From Methanomicrobiales archaeon (GTDB taxonomy: Archaea; Halobacteriota; Methanomicrobia; Methanomicrobiales; JACTUA01), in NCBI GenBank assembly GCA_028678885.1, contig JAJRCP010000100.1, forward strand, positions 1 to 6,577: DNA of 6,577 nt, given 5' to 3'. Below, piece by piece: positions 1 to 5,455 of this stretch. The notes below the pieces were generated by a model. The model ran no database searches and was not told the origin of the DNA. It saw nothing but the letters and a program-made list of their open reading frames with translations. Made by a program: the position numbers and the translations under genes. Positions within the stretch are counted from its first letter, which is position 1. Each line of letters starts with the position of its first letter.

Positions 1-230
1 AACTCCGGAGTTGACCTCCATGCTTCGATATCCTGTACTGTCTCCCACGGTCCAAAAGAGACAAAATGCCCCTGTTGTACAATATCCTGAAGCAATTGAC
101 CGTACACGGCTCCTTTCTGGTGCTCCATCGTCCATTCGGCAAACTCTGTCCAGGCTTCGATGAATGCTTTCTCCTGGCCAGGTCTCACTACCCAGTTCCC
201 GACACTGAAGAGTACTCCTGCATTTTTCAT
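1..230 (-). CDS. Antibiotic biosynthesis monooxygenase (ABM) domain protein, 3' end cut by window edge
   Basis: The reading frame runs leftward from an ATG at 228-230 and is still open at base 1, giving 76 codons of a protein usually about 100-110 residues long. An in-frame TAG lies upstream with no other start codon between, and an AAGGGG run sits 6 nt before the ATG, so this start is well supported. The residues fit the ABM/dimeric alpha-beta-barrel fold: an N-terminal strand (GVLFSVGNWVV), a helix containing PGQEKAFIEAWTEFAEW, then a strand with GHFVSFGPWE followed by WRSTPEF, the typical 'F-S-G-W-E ... W-R-x-x-P-E-F' pattern. ABM proteins include cofactor-free monooxygenases and heme-degrading enzymes, but many members have no known reaction, so no substrate can be named. 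It is divergent from the PAS-DAC gene at 506. The family call is fairly secure; the function is unknown. Confidence 0.8.
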   Translation of the reverse strand, partial: MKNAGVLFSVGNWVVRPGQEKAFIEAWTEFAEWTMEHQKGAVYGQLLQDIVQQGHFVSFGPWETVQDIEAWRSTPE

Positions 231-505
231 ATCTGGCCCCTTTTCACTCCTTCTCCATATCTAATGCTATGAAGTCTCTCTCCTCCCTTAATCTTTATTC
301 CATACCTCTCACCATCAGTAAGCACCATGAAGATAACGGATGTAGCTGGAAGATCTTTTTGACAATCCCCTGGACAGGTAGTAATCGTGGTCAAGGTCTC
401 TAAACCAAAATGAGAAAACAAAACACCTAAGAGAAATGTAGGGTAGGCTGGAATGACCTCTGATCCTACACCTTGAAGAGAATAGAAGGGAATACCGGAG
501 TACCG
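231..505. promoter_or_regulatory. Divergent intergenic region between ABM gene and PAS-DAC gene
   Basis: This 275-bp gap must hold the promoters of two divergent genes. On the minus strand an AATAAAG-like element near 292-300 could be the TATA box of the ABM gene, leaving a leader that carries GGAG-type sites. For the plus-strand gene I see no convincing TATA box near the start; CTTTATT at about 293-299 would imply a leader of nearly 190 nt. A 6-bp inverted repeat, TGTAGG (437-442) and CCTACA (465-470), could fold in that leader just before the ribosome binding site. Overlapping minus-strand frames here have no recognisable protein content. Confidence 0.35.
497..500 (+). promoter_or_regulatory. 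Ribosome binding site GGAG deciding the PAS-DAC start
   Basis: GGAG lies 5 nt before the ATG at 506. This favours ATG 506 over the in-frame TTG at 473, which would add 11 residues that do not match the receiver fold. The receiver-like beta-strand (MIHLFLLERE) begins exactly at the ATG. Confidence 0.6.
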
Positions 506-2146
506 ATGATTCACCTCTTCCTTCTAGAAAGAGAGACCTCCTCCACGATATCTCTTCTTGCATACCTCCGGAATCATGAGAGTTTTATCATCGATACGGC
601 TGCTTCCTGTTCGGAAGCAGAAGATATCCTTCGTCACGAGAAATATGACGCAATCCTTTCCCACCATCCAGAAGGGATGGCGTTACTCACCTCGATCCGT
701 GCGATGGGTATGCGGGTCCCCTTCATCCTGTTCGACGATTGCTATGATGTCTCACGGGAAACCACTGCTCTTCATCATGGAGCTGATTTTTATCTCTGGA
801 ATTACCCGGCACAGCTCCCGTTACTGGATACCGTGATTCAGAATCTATCAATCCGCAGGCAGAACGAGGAACAGTTGACCCTCGACAACACCATCATGCG
901 AGCGGTTCTCGAAGTCTCCCCGCTTGCCATGGCGGTGGTGAAAGATCATGTGATCATCTGGATGAACGAGCTTATGCCCCGGATGCTCGGGTATGAGAAG
1001 CACGAACTGCTGGGGACCGATCCCCTGCTGCTCATCCCCGGCGAAGAAGAACATCGTCGAATCGATGAAGGTCTGTTCTGGAACCTCGACGCTCAGGGCT
1101 GGGGGTCGGTAGAAACAGATCTCCAGCGGAAGGATGGTTCGTATCTGAGCTGTCATCTGCGGTCCCGGCCCATTGACCCGAACGATCCCTCTGAAGGCAA
1201 CATCATCATCGGGCAGGATATCACCGACTATTTACATACCAAGGAGCTGTTACGGAAGAGCGAGATACGGTATCAGACCCTCCTCGACCGGGCGAACAGC
1301 ATCGTACTCCGGGTAAGCCCGGATGGAACCATCCGGTTCATCAACGCGTTTGGGCAGGAATTTTTCGGATATTCTGCTGATGAGCTCATTGGGAAGAAAA
1401 TGGTGGGGACCATCCTCTCCGCCCGCTCACGGACGGGAAGAGATCTCGCGGCCATGATCGAGGAGGTGATGCGTACTCCCGAAGACTACGAGATCAACGT
1501 TAATGAGAACATGAAGAAAAATGGTGAGCGGGTCTGGGTGACCTGGCTGAACAAAGCGATCCGGGATGACCAGGGAAATCTCCTGGAGATCGTAAGCGTG
1601 GGGAACGATATCACCGATCGTACAGTCGATATCCGGAATGTCCAGGTCCATAACGCCCCCTGGCAGACCGGGATCCTGGAGAATACAGACCTTGTACCAG
1701 ACGTTTTTGAGGCCGCGTACTCCATTTCGATGGAGCTCTCGCGGGAAGGAAGGGAAGGAAAGCCTGTCGGCACCATCTTCCTTCTCGGTGATGCGAAAAA
1801 CGTGCTCGGCAAGTCAAAGCAATTGATCCTGAATCCGTTCGAGGGGCACCCTGCTTCCGCCCGCTGCATCAGGAACCCGGATCTGAAGGAGACCATCAAG
1901 GAACTCTCCCAGCTGGATGGCGCCTTCGTGGTCAGTGGGGATGGTGTGGTGGAGGCAGCAGGACGCTACATCACAGTCGACACGAGCAATGCGACCGTCC
2001 CAAAAGGTCTCGGAACCCGGCATGCCTCTGTGGCTGGCATCACCCAGGCGACGAACGCGATCGGGATCGTGGTATCTCAGAGTGGGGGACGTATTTCGGT
2101 CTTCAAGGATGGCAGGATTGTACGCATCATTACCGTGAACGAATAA
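506..2146 (+). CDS. Pseudoreceiver-PAS-PAS-diadenylate cyclase (DacZ-type DAC) fusion, c-di-AMP synthase
   Basis: 546 residues, with no membrane segment, so it should be cytoplasmic. Residues 1-115 have the pattern of a response-regulator receiver, but its active site is lost: the acidic pair is E8/R9, the phospho-acceptor Asp is H53, the Thr/Ser is D77 and the Lys is N99. Two PAS domains follow (about 126-241 and 254-371), each ending in the usual G-x-DITD motif. Residues about 399-546 are a diadenylate cyclase domain: GREGKPVGT at 415-423, QLILNPF at 439-445, DGA at 471-473, GTRHA at 503-507 and a final FKDGRIV strand. DAC domains join two ATP into c-di-AMP, an osmolyte and potassium-control messenger; DGA and RH are the conserved active-site motifs. 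The match is closest to the archaeal DacZ class, whose usual N-terminal partner is a pyruvate-kinase-C-like domain, not PAS. Activity and sensed signal are inferred. A YkgJ-type gene follows after 33 bp. Confidence 0.88.
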   Translation: MIHLFLLERETSSTISLLAYLRNHESFIIDTAASCSEAEDILRHEKYDAILSHHPEGMALLTSIRAMGMRVPFILFDDCYDVSRETTALHHGADFYLWNYPAQLPLLDTVIQNLSIRRQNEEQLTLDNTIMRAVLEVSPLAMAVVKDHVIIWMNELMPRMLGYEKHELLGTDPLLLIPGEEEHRRIDEGLFWNLDAQGWGSVETDLQRKDGSYLSCHLRSRPIDPNDPSEGNIIIGQDITDYLHTKELLRKSEIRYQTLLDRANSIVLRVSPDGTIRFINAFGQEFFGYSADELIGKKMVGTILSARSRTGRDLAAMIEEVMRTPEDYEINVNENMKKNGERVWVTWLNKAIRDDQGNLLEIVSVGNDITDRTVDIRNVQVHNAPWQTGILENTDLVPDVFEAAYSISMELSREGREGKPVGTIFLLGDAKNVLGKSKQLILNPFEGHPASARCIRNPDLKETIKELSQLDGAFVVSGDGVVEAAGRYITVDTSNATVPKGLGTRHASVAGITQATNAIGIVVSQSGGRISVFKDGRIVRIITVNE

Positions 2147-2150
2147 GGAA

Positions 2151-2156
2151 TTTAAA
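2151..2156 (+). promoter_or_regulatory. Possible TATA box for the YkgJ-type gene
   Basis: TTTAAA is centred about 26 bp before the ATG at 2180, the distance expected for a leaderless archaeal transcript, and no strong Shine-Dalgarno site precedes that ATG. It lies only 4 bp after the PAS-DAC stop codon, so cotranscription with that gene is equally possible. Confidence 0.35.
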
Positions 2157-2179
2157 CACGTATCTTTGGGAACGGAAAT

Positions 2180-2554
2180 ATGACCTGCGATCAATGTGGT
2201 CTCTGCTGTCTGCATTACCATGGCACCTACTGGGCACGGACCTCAGACCTTTTGCGGTGGCATGATGAGGGAAGAAAAGATATCCTCCAGTATGTCGCCG
2301 TTTCGGGCCCGGATGGATCCCGGACTACGGCCATCATGCTTCCCCGCACCGAGCTCGAAAAGATCGAGCACGTGTCCGCCTGGACGGATCCGGAATCTGG
2401 CCGGGAAATCCTCCCCTGCCCCTTTCTCCGAAAAGTCAGCACGAACCGGTATCTCTGCTCGATCCACGCCACCAAGTCCCAGACCTGCCGGAGGTTTGTC
2501 CATGAAGACTGGGAGATGTTCATCGCATACCGGGAGAGGTTTTTTTCACCCTGA
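2180..2554 (+). CDS. YkgJ-family cysteine cluster protein (putative Fe-S or zinc binding)
   Basis: 124 residues with the family signature: an N-terminal CDQCGLCC (C3, C6, C9, C10), a central CPFL (C80), then YLCSIH (C93) and TCRRF (C103). In this family (UPF0153/YkgJ, CxxCxxCC) the conserved cysteines are thought to bind an Fe-S cluster or zinc; no reaction is established for most members. The usual C-terminal 'C-x-I-Y-x-x-R-P-x-x-C-R-x-F' pattern appears here as C-S-I-H-A-T-K-S-Q-T-C-R-R-F, slightly diverged. The protein is soluble, with no signal peptide. It starts 33 bp after the PAS-DAC gene on the same strand and may be cotranscribed with it. A run of seven T at 2540-2546 overlaps its last codons and could help termination. 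The family call is strong; the role is unknown. Confidence 0.85.
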   Translation: MTCDQCGLCCLHYHGTYWARTSDLLRWHDEGRKDILQYVAVSGPDGSRTTAIMLPRTELEKIEHVSAWTDPESGREILPCPFLRKVSTNRYLCSIHATKSQTCRRFVHEDWEMFIAYRERFFSP

Positions 2555-2615
2555 AGTGGAAATGCGGTTAATCTAGCGATTCGTACCAGCTGATCCTTTA
2601 TCTCCTCAGCACCCG

Positions 2616-2623
2616 TATATATA
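2616..2623 (+). promoter_or_regulatory. Archaeal TATA box of the zinc-ribbon gene
   Basis: TATATATA, preceded by CCCG, lies about 33 bp before the ATG at 2653. It predicts a start site around 2643-2647 and a leader of under 10-15 nt. An AAAGGA motif at 2641-2646 precedes the ATG, and the predicted start site falls at or inside it. This is the best-looking TATA element in the window. Confidence 0.6.
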
Positions 2624-2652
2624 GCTGCAGTGTATTCTGCAAAGGAAAAACA

Positions 2653-2826
2653 ATGGAAAATCGAAGAAGTTTCGGTGGGCCGAGAAATTACGGTGCACCC
2701 CGAGAAATGACAAAGACAGTCTGTTCAGACTGTGGAAAAGAATGCGAAGTTCCCTTTAAACCAACCCAGGGCAGACCTGTATATTGTCGCGAGTGCCTGC
2801 CAAAGCACAGGACTCCACGGTTCTAA
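2653..2826 (+). CDS. Small CxxC-x17-CxxC zinc-ribbon protein (57 aa)
   Basis: A 57-residue frame from ATG to TAA. It contains CSDC (C24, C27), exactly 17 residues, then CREC (C45, C48), with one extra cysteine (C31) inside the spacer. The core C-G-K-x-C-x-V-P-F-x-P and the tail R-P-V-Y-C-R-E-C matches the small zinc-ribbon domain called CxxC-x17-CxxC, known as single-domain proteins in methanogens and other prokaryotes. The four cysteines should hold one zinc ion. The N-terminus (NRRSFGGPRNYGAPRE) is basic and Gly/Arg-rich, and the C-terminus is also basic, which suggests nucleic-acid binding, but that is inference. It has its own TATA box, a weak AAAGGA site 6 nt before the ATG, and a T-rich stretch directly after the stop. 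Confidence 0.85.
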   Translation: MENRRSFGGPRNYGAPREMTKTVCSDCGKECEVPFKPTQGRPVYCRECLPKHRTPRF

Positions 2827-2848
2827 TCTTATCTCCTTTCTATTTTTT
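2827..2848 (+). terminator. T-rich archaeal-type terminator after the zinc-ribbon gene
   Basis: The sequence just after the TAA is pyrimidine-rich and ends in six T (2843-2848), matching the oligo-T terminators archaeal RNA polymerase uses without a hairpin. It sits in the 33-bp gap between two convergent genes. No comparable T-run is seen in the opposite direction for the lipoprotein gene. Confidence 0.5.
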
Positions 2849-2859
2849 GCATCCCGTTC

Positions 2860-3246
2860 TTATCGTATTCCTGTATCAATACTGATATTCAGGACCACTG
2901 TCTGGCCGGATACAATGGTTACTGCAGTCGGCACCTCCGAGCTCCGGTCCATCCCCCCATGATTGATGTCCACCGTATAGGCTCCAGGGAGAAGTGCAGT
3001 CTGGTAAAATCCCGTGCTATCGATGTCCACGACCATGACGGTGGATGTGTCTTCTGCCGATACGATGATCTTTCTCGCTGCATACGCCTCCGGTGGAACC
3101 GGGCAGGTCACGTTCTGCCGTTCCACAGGGCAGATCGGCCCGATGGTCACCTGTCCCTGCAGGTACCCCACATTCTGTGATCCCAGGCATCCTGTTACGC
3201 CCGTAAGAGCTCCCATCACCAGAATCATTGCAATGACCTGTCTCAT
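2860..3246 (-). CDS. Exported lipoprotein with carboxypeptidase-regulatory/transthyretin-like beta-sandwich domain
   Basis: 128 residues. The N-terminus has a short charged start (MRQ), a hydrophobic stretch and a lipobox-like G-V-T-G-C with the cysteine at position 20, so the mature protein should be lipid-anchored outside the membrane. Residues 27-128 look like a small beta-sandwich of the carboxypeptidase-regulatory type: GQVTIGPICPVE (31-42), a DSTGFYQTALLPGAYTVDI stretch (76-94) typical of these 'G-x-F-x-x-x-L-x-P-G-x-Y' folds, and a final TVVLNISID strand. C39 and C48 could form a disulfide. The start is supported by GGTGA about 6 nt upstream. It lies 37 bp downstream of the TSP3/peptidase-like gene on the same strand, probably in one operon. 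Its binding partner is unknown. The lipobox and fold are seen by pattern only. Confidence 0.72.
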   Translation of the reverse strand: MRQVIAMILVMGALTGVTGCLGSQNVGYLQGQVTIGPICPVERQNVTCPVPPEAYAARKIIVSAEDTSTVMVVDIDSTGFYQTALLPGAYTVDINHGGMDRSSEVPTAVTIVSGQTVVLNISIDTGIR

Positions 3247-3283
3247 CCTTCCTCACCTTCCATAGGTATCTCGGTACGGCTGT

Positions 3284-4273
3284 TTATCTGTACTCCTCCT
3301 TCAGATATTCTCCAAAATAATACCTTTGGGCGATCATATAATCGTCCGAAATCCGTTCCTTGGGGTTTGCATCTGCTGGATTCTCTTTTATGCTGATGAG
3401 AAGATCATCCAGAGTGAAATAATTGTTACCTTTCACCTGGGAGAGGGTCGGGAGATCCTCTGACGGTATCCCGAGGTTCAATCCCATCACCCCGATTACC
3501 ACACGGGGGGTGGCACCATCGGCAAGGATCTTCACCGCATCGGTCCCCGCACAGGAGCTGTACATTACTGTGAGATACTTCGGATGCAGAGTGTCCAGTA
3601 TCGTGCTCAGTTCGCGATAGGTGATGACGTCTCCGCACCTGTCCGGCTCATCCGGATATATTTCATCGGCAAAGCAGAGTATCGGCTCCCCATTGGCATT
3701 TTTCGCTGTGCTCCCGTGGGTCTTCAGGTAGAGGAACACGAAGTCGTTCTGTGTTACTTCTACTGACAGATTCGCAATCAATTCTTTGAATTGGGCAAGG
3801 GTCACCGAATACCGCACGATATAGTGTTCAGGCTCCAGCCGCTCCTTTCCCACCCAGAACTCCCGGTTGTTCGTCTCATTTACGGTAGAGGATGGGATGG
3901 ACATCAGCTGTATATAGTATCTCCCATTGTAGACCAGCGGGTTAAAAGAGTCCTCCACGTTTCGTTCAAACCAGTTGCTCATCCCATCCCCGTCGGCATC
4001 CATTCCATCAAGGAGCCCATCCTCATCCTGGTCCGGATTCGCCAGATCGGTCCCAATCATCCGCTCATAATTATTGATCCAGCCATCCCCATCTGCATCC
4101 ACGGTCCCATTATATACATTTGGCTGCGGATCCCGGTAGGTGGGGATGCCATCCTTGTCTGGATCCAGGAATCCGTTCACATATAGTACGATTCCGGTGA
4201 TGCCCAGGGCGATGAGAGAGAGAAGAACAAGGGTCATGACCAGCGATCTCATCGGATTTTGTGGTGCTTGCAT
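3284..4273 (-). CDS. Membrane-anchored TSP3-repeat protein with clan CD (C13/caspase-like) cysteine peptidase-like domain
   Basis: 329 residues. An uncleaved-looking N-terminal membrane anchor (about 10-32) is followed by acidic repeats of the thrombospondin type 3/calcium-binding kind: DPDKDG at 37-42, DADGDG at 59-64, NPDQDEDG at 79-86 and DADGDG at 92-97, each near an N-W/Y-x-E motif. Residues about 118-329 form a second domain containing a hydrophobic strand ending in T-H-G-S (H186) and another ending in Y-S-S-C-A-G (C241), about 55 residues apart. That is the His-Gly ... Cys arrangement of clan CD peptidases such as legumain (C13), caspases and gingipains. I infer an extracytoplasmic, calcium-binding protease; activity is not proven and specificity cannot be read. 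ATG 4273 has no good Shine-Dalgarno site; M8 is an alternative start. It precedes the lipoprotein gene by 37 bp. Confidence 0.75.
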   Translation of the reverse strand: MQAPQNPMRSLVMTLVLLSLIALGITGIVLYVNGFLDPDKDGIPTYRDPQPNVYNGTVDADGDGWINNYERMIGTDLANPDQDEDGLLDGMDADGDGMSNWFERNVEDSFNPLVYNGRYYIQLMSIPSSTVNETNNREFWVGKERLEPEHYIVRYSVTLAQFKELIANLSVEVTQNDFVFLYLKTHGSTAKNANGEPILCFADEIYPDEPDRCGDVITYRELSTILDTLHPKYLTVMYSSCAGTDAVKILADGATPRVVIGVMGLNLGIPSEDLPTLSQVKGNNYFTLDDLLISIKENPADANPKERISDDYMIAQRYYFGEYLKEEYR

Positions 4274-4464
4274 GGATTGGAGTACATGTAGGTTCCTCGC
4301 CGTATTAAGGCCGTGCGAACTAGCAAGATAGGCTGATATCTATCCCTTACTAGAAAAGGGAGTAGAATGGTTAACGGTATCAAACAATACAGGAGTCTAT
4401 ATTGTTCTCCCGATAAAATGGGGTTATAAGAAAATAAGAGATATATGAAACACAATCGGTTCAC
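4274..4464 (-). promoter_or_regulatory. Intergenic region upstream of the TSP3/peptidase-like gene
   Basis: Read on the minus strand, two TATA-like elements are visible. CTTAATACG (about 4302-4309) is near 30 bp from the ATG at 4273 and would give an almost leaderless transcript, consistent with the lack of a ribosome binding site. CTTATAACC (about 4421-4429) would give a leader over 100 nt. The T-rich minus-strand sequence at 4426-4446 may end the ferredoxin transcript. A GTG-started hydrophobic frame crossing this region has no ribosome binding site and no recognisable features. Confidence 0.35.
4426..4446 (-). terminator. Possible T-rich terminator after the ferredoxin gene
   Basis: On the minus strand this stretch reads as T-rich (ATATATCTCTTATTTTCTTA-like) about 20-40 nt after the ferredoxin stop. 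No hairpin is evident, so the call rests on archaeal use of U-rich termination. Confidence 0.3.
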
Positions 4465-4740
4465 TTACGCAAGGACTGTGACTCCTCCAATCTCCGCGAG
4501 CTCAATTGCGTGCGCAGGGCAGACCCGGACACATGCCCCGCATCCCACGCAATGGTCGGGATGGATCTCGTAGTGACCCGCCATATCCAGAGGTCGAATC
4601 GCACCCATGTGACAGAATGCCGCACAGGTGCCGCAATGTTTGCAGACGTCGGTATTTATCATTGGGCGATAGGCAGAGAGGGGATACTCCCATCGAGGCG
4701 GCTCAATCTGATGGTGGGGGTGCTCAAAATGGACCAGCAT
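4465..4740 (-). CDS. 2[4Fe-4S] ferredoxin-type protein
   Basis: 91 residues with two classic cysteine sets: C33, C36, C39, C43 and C64, C67, C70, C74. In this fold each cluster takes three cysteines from one set and the last from the other, so two [4Fe-4S] clusters are expected and the protein should carry electrons in the cytoplasm. The second set has the usual CP (C74-P75), whereas the first has His44 where Pro is normal. The N-terminal 26 residues are an extension rich in His (H4, H7, H9, H10) and Pro. No oxidoreductase subunit is next to it, so the partner enzyme is unknown. A TATAAA-type box about 29 bp before the ATG and no Shine-Dalgarno site point to a nearly leaderless mRNA. M27 is a less likely alternative start. 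Confidence 0.88.
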   Translation of the reverse strand: MLVHFEHPHHQIEPPRWEYPLSAYRPMINTDVCKHCGTCAAFCHMGAIRPLDMAGHYEIHPDHCVGCGACVRVCPAHAIELAEIGGVTVLA

Positions 4741-4765
4741 CCGAGATCAACTATCAAACATATTC

Positions 4766-4772
4766 TTTATAA
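4766..4772 (-). promoter_or_regulatory. TATA box of the ferredoxin gene
   Basis: The minus strand reads TTATAAAG here, centred about 29 bp from the ATG at 4740, which predicts a start site at or within a few bases of that codon. It lies directly beside the ATGCAA/TTGCAT inverted repeat at 4782-4800, which would sit upstream of the TFB-binding position. Confidence 0.55.
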
Positions 4773-4781
4773 TGCTATGCC

Positions 4782-4800
4782 ATGCAAAGGGGCATTGCAT
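4782..4800. repeat. Inverted repeat ATGCAA-N7-TTGCAT
   Basis: A perfect 6-bp dyad (4782-4787 and 4795-4800) around a 7-nt spacer, set about 10 bp upstream of the ferredoxin TATA box. Size and position fit a binding site for a dimeric transcription regulator, but short dyads occur by chance, so this is tentative. Confidence 0.4.
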
Positions 4801-4805
4801 CTCAA

Positions 4806-4835
4806 GCGGGGGATATTTTGAAAATACACCCCCAC
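4806..4835. repeat. Imperfect inverted repeat with G5/C5 arms and nested TATTT/AAATA arms
   Basis: GGGGG (4808-4812) faces CCCCC (4829-4833), and inside them TATTT (4814-4818) faces AAATA (4822-4826) around a 3-nt loop. Only one base on the left and two on the right are unpaired, and G4806 can pair with C4835. It lies between divergent genes, so it is not a terminator for either; an operator or a structured leader element is more plausible. Confidence 0.5.
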
Positions 4836-4887
4836 TTTAGAGTTCTTTTATAGATTGATTCTCTGTTTTTCGGCGATCCATCCATCG

Positions 4888-4961
4888 TATAAAAGAAACC
4901 ACTGTTCTCCTGATTCCTTGTCGATCGGATCTTTTATTCCTGCTCGCACAAACTAAAAATA
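4888..4961 (+). promoter_or_regulatory. Two candidate TATA boxes for the TPR gene
   Basis: TATAAAAG at 4888-4895 is the better consensus match but would leave a leader of about 65-70 nt. CTAAAAATA at 4953-4961 is centred 27 bp before the ATG at 4984 and would give a leaderless mRNA, which fits the lack of any Shine-Dalgarno motif before that ATG. The second is preferred on spacing. Confidence 0.45.
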
Positions 4962-4983
4962 CCCCTTCTGTGATGTATCTACC

Positions 4984-5307
4984 ATGGCGAAAGAATCCGG
5001 TAATCCCAAGAATATTATAGATAAGGGTATCGACCTCAATAAGAAAGGGAAGTACGAGGAAGCAGTGAAGGTCTGTAGCCAGGCGATCGAGCTGGATCCG
5101 ACGTCCGCCGATGCCTGGTTATGCAAGTGCAATGGTCTGAAGGGTATGGGCAAAGACGAAGAAGCACTGGAATGCTACAACCAGGCATTGAAGATCGATC
5201 CGAAATCTGTCCAGGCCTGGGTGAATAAGGGTAACCTCCTCTTCAAGATGCATCGGGAGGACGAAGCGATAGAGGCGATCGAGAAAGCACGGAAAGCGAG
5301 AAAGTAA
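4984..5307 (+). CDS. Small tetratricopeptide repeat (TPR) protein
   Basis: 107 residues made almost wholly of TPR units: about 11-44, 45-78 and a shortened third at 79-107. Typical positions are visible, such as K-G-K-Y-E-E-A (21-27), A-I-E-L-D-P (34-39), G-K-D-E-E-A-L (56-62), A-L-K-I-D-P (68-73) and W-V-N-K-G (79-83). The protein has no signal peptide or membrane segment and should be a cytoplasmic protein-protein adaptor; its partner cannot be read from the sequence. The third repeat ends in a basic KARKARK tail. The gene is a single transcription unit by spacing: 243 bp from the divergent ferredoxin and 148 bp before the ZIP gene. Such small TPR proteins are abundant in methanogens of this group. 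Confidence 0.88.
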   Translation: MAKESGNPKNIIDKGIDLNKKGKYEEAVKVCSQAIELDPTSADAWLCKCNGLKGMGKDEEALECYNQALKIDPKSVQAWVNKGNLLFKMHREDEAIEAIEKARKARK

Positions 5308-5422
5308 GGGATACGCTGGCTTTCAGAAGAACTAATATTCAAGCTCCCTCCGGATGTGATAGGTATCGAAGGTGTACCGTTACTCTCACCCGAAAGATAA
5401 CTCTTGCAAGAAATAGGTGCAC

Positions 5423-5430
5423 TTTATTAT
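5423..5430 (+). promoter_or_regulatory. TATA box of the ZIP transporter gene
   Basis: TTTATTAT is centred about 29 bp before the ATG at 5456, predicting a start site within a few bases of it. There is no Shine-Dalgarno motif in the short remaining leader, so translation is probably leaderless. Confidence 0.45.
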
Positions 5431-5455
5431 CCTTAATTTTTAGAGAAATAAACAG

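Noticed and set aside
437..470. c-di-AMP riboswitch (ydaO type) in the PAS-DAC leader
   Set aside because: Only a 6-bp dyad is visible; none of the long conserved ydaO core is present, and that riboswitch is known from bacteria.
473..505. TTG start extending the PAS-DAC protein by 11 residues
   Set aside because: The ATG at 506 has a GGAG site at 5 nt, and the receiver fold begins at that Met; the extra residues match nothing in the family.
227..563. Minus-strand frames of 82-95 codons in the divergent gap
   Set aside because: They overlap each other and the starts of two supported genes, and they lack family signatures; the ABM frame explains the minus-strand coding signal up to 230.
1486..2221. 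Minus-strand frames of 135-137 codons opposite the PAS-DAC gene
   Set aside because: They are shadows of a gene with clear PAS and DAC motifs on the plus strand and contain no recognisable domain.
4249..4464. 71-codon minus-strand frame just after the ferredoxin stop
   Set aside because: It begins with GTG without a ribosome binding site, overlaps the start of the peptidase-like gene in another frame, and shows no recognisable domain.
4806..4835. G5/C5 hairpin as an intrinsic terminator
   Set aside because: It lies between divergent promoters with no upstream gene reading into it and no U-tract directly after the stem.
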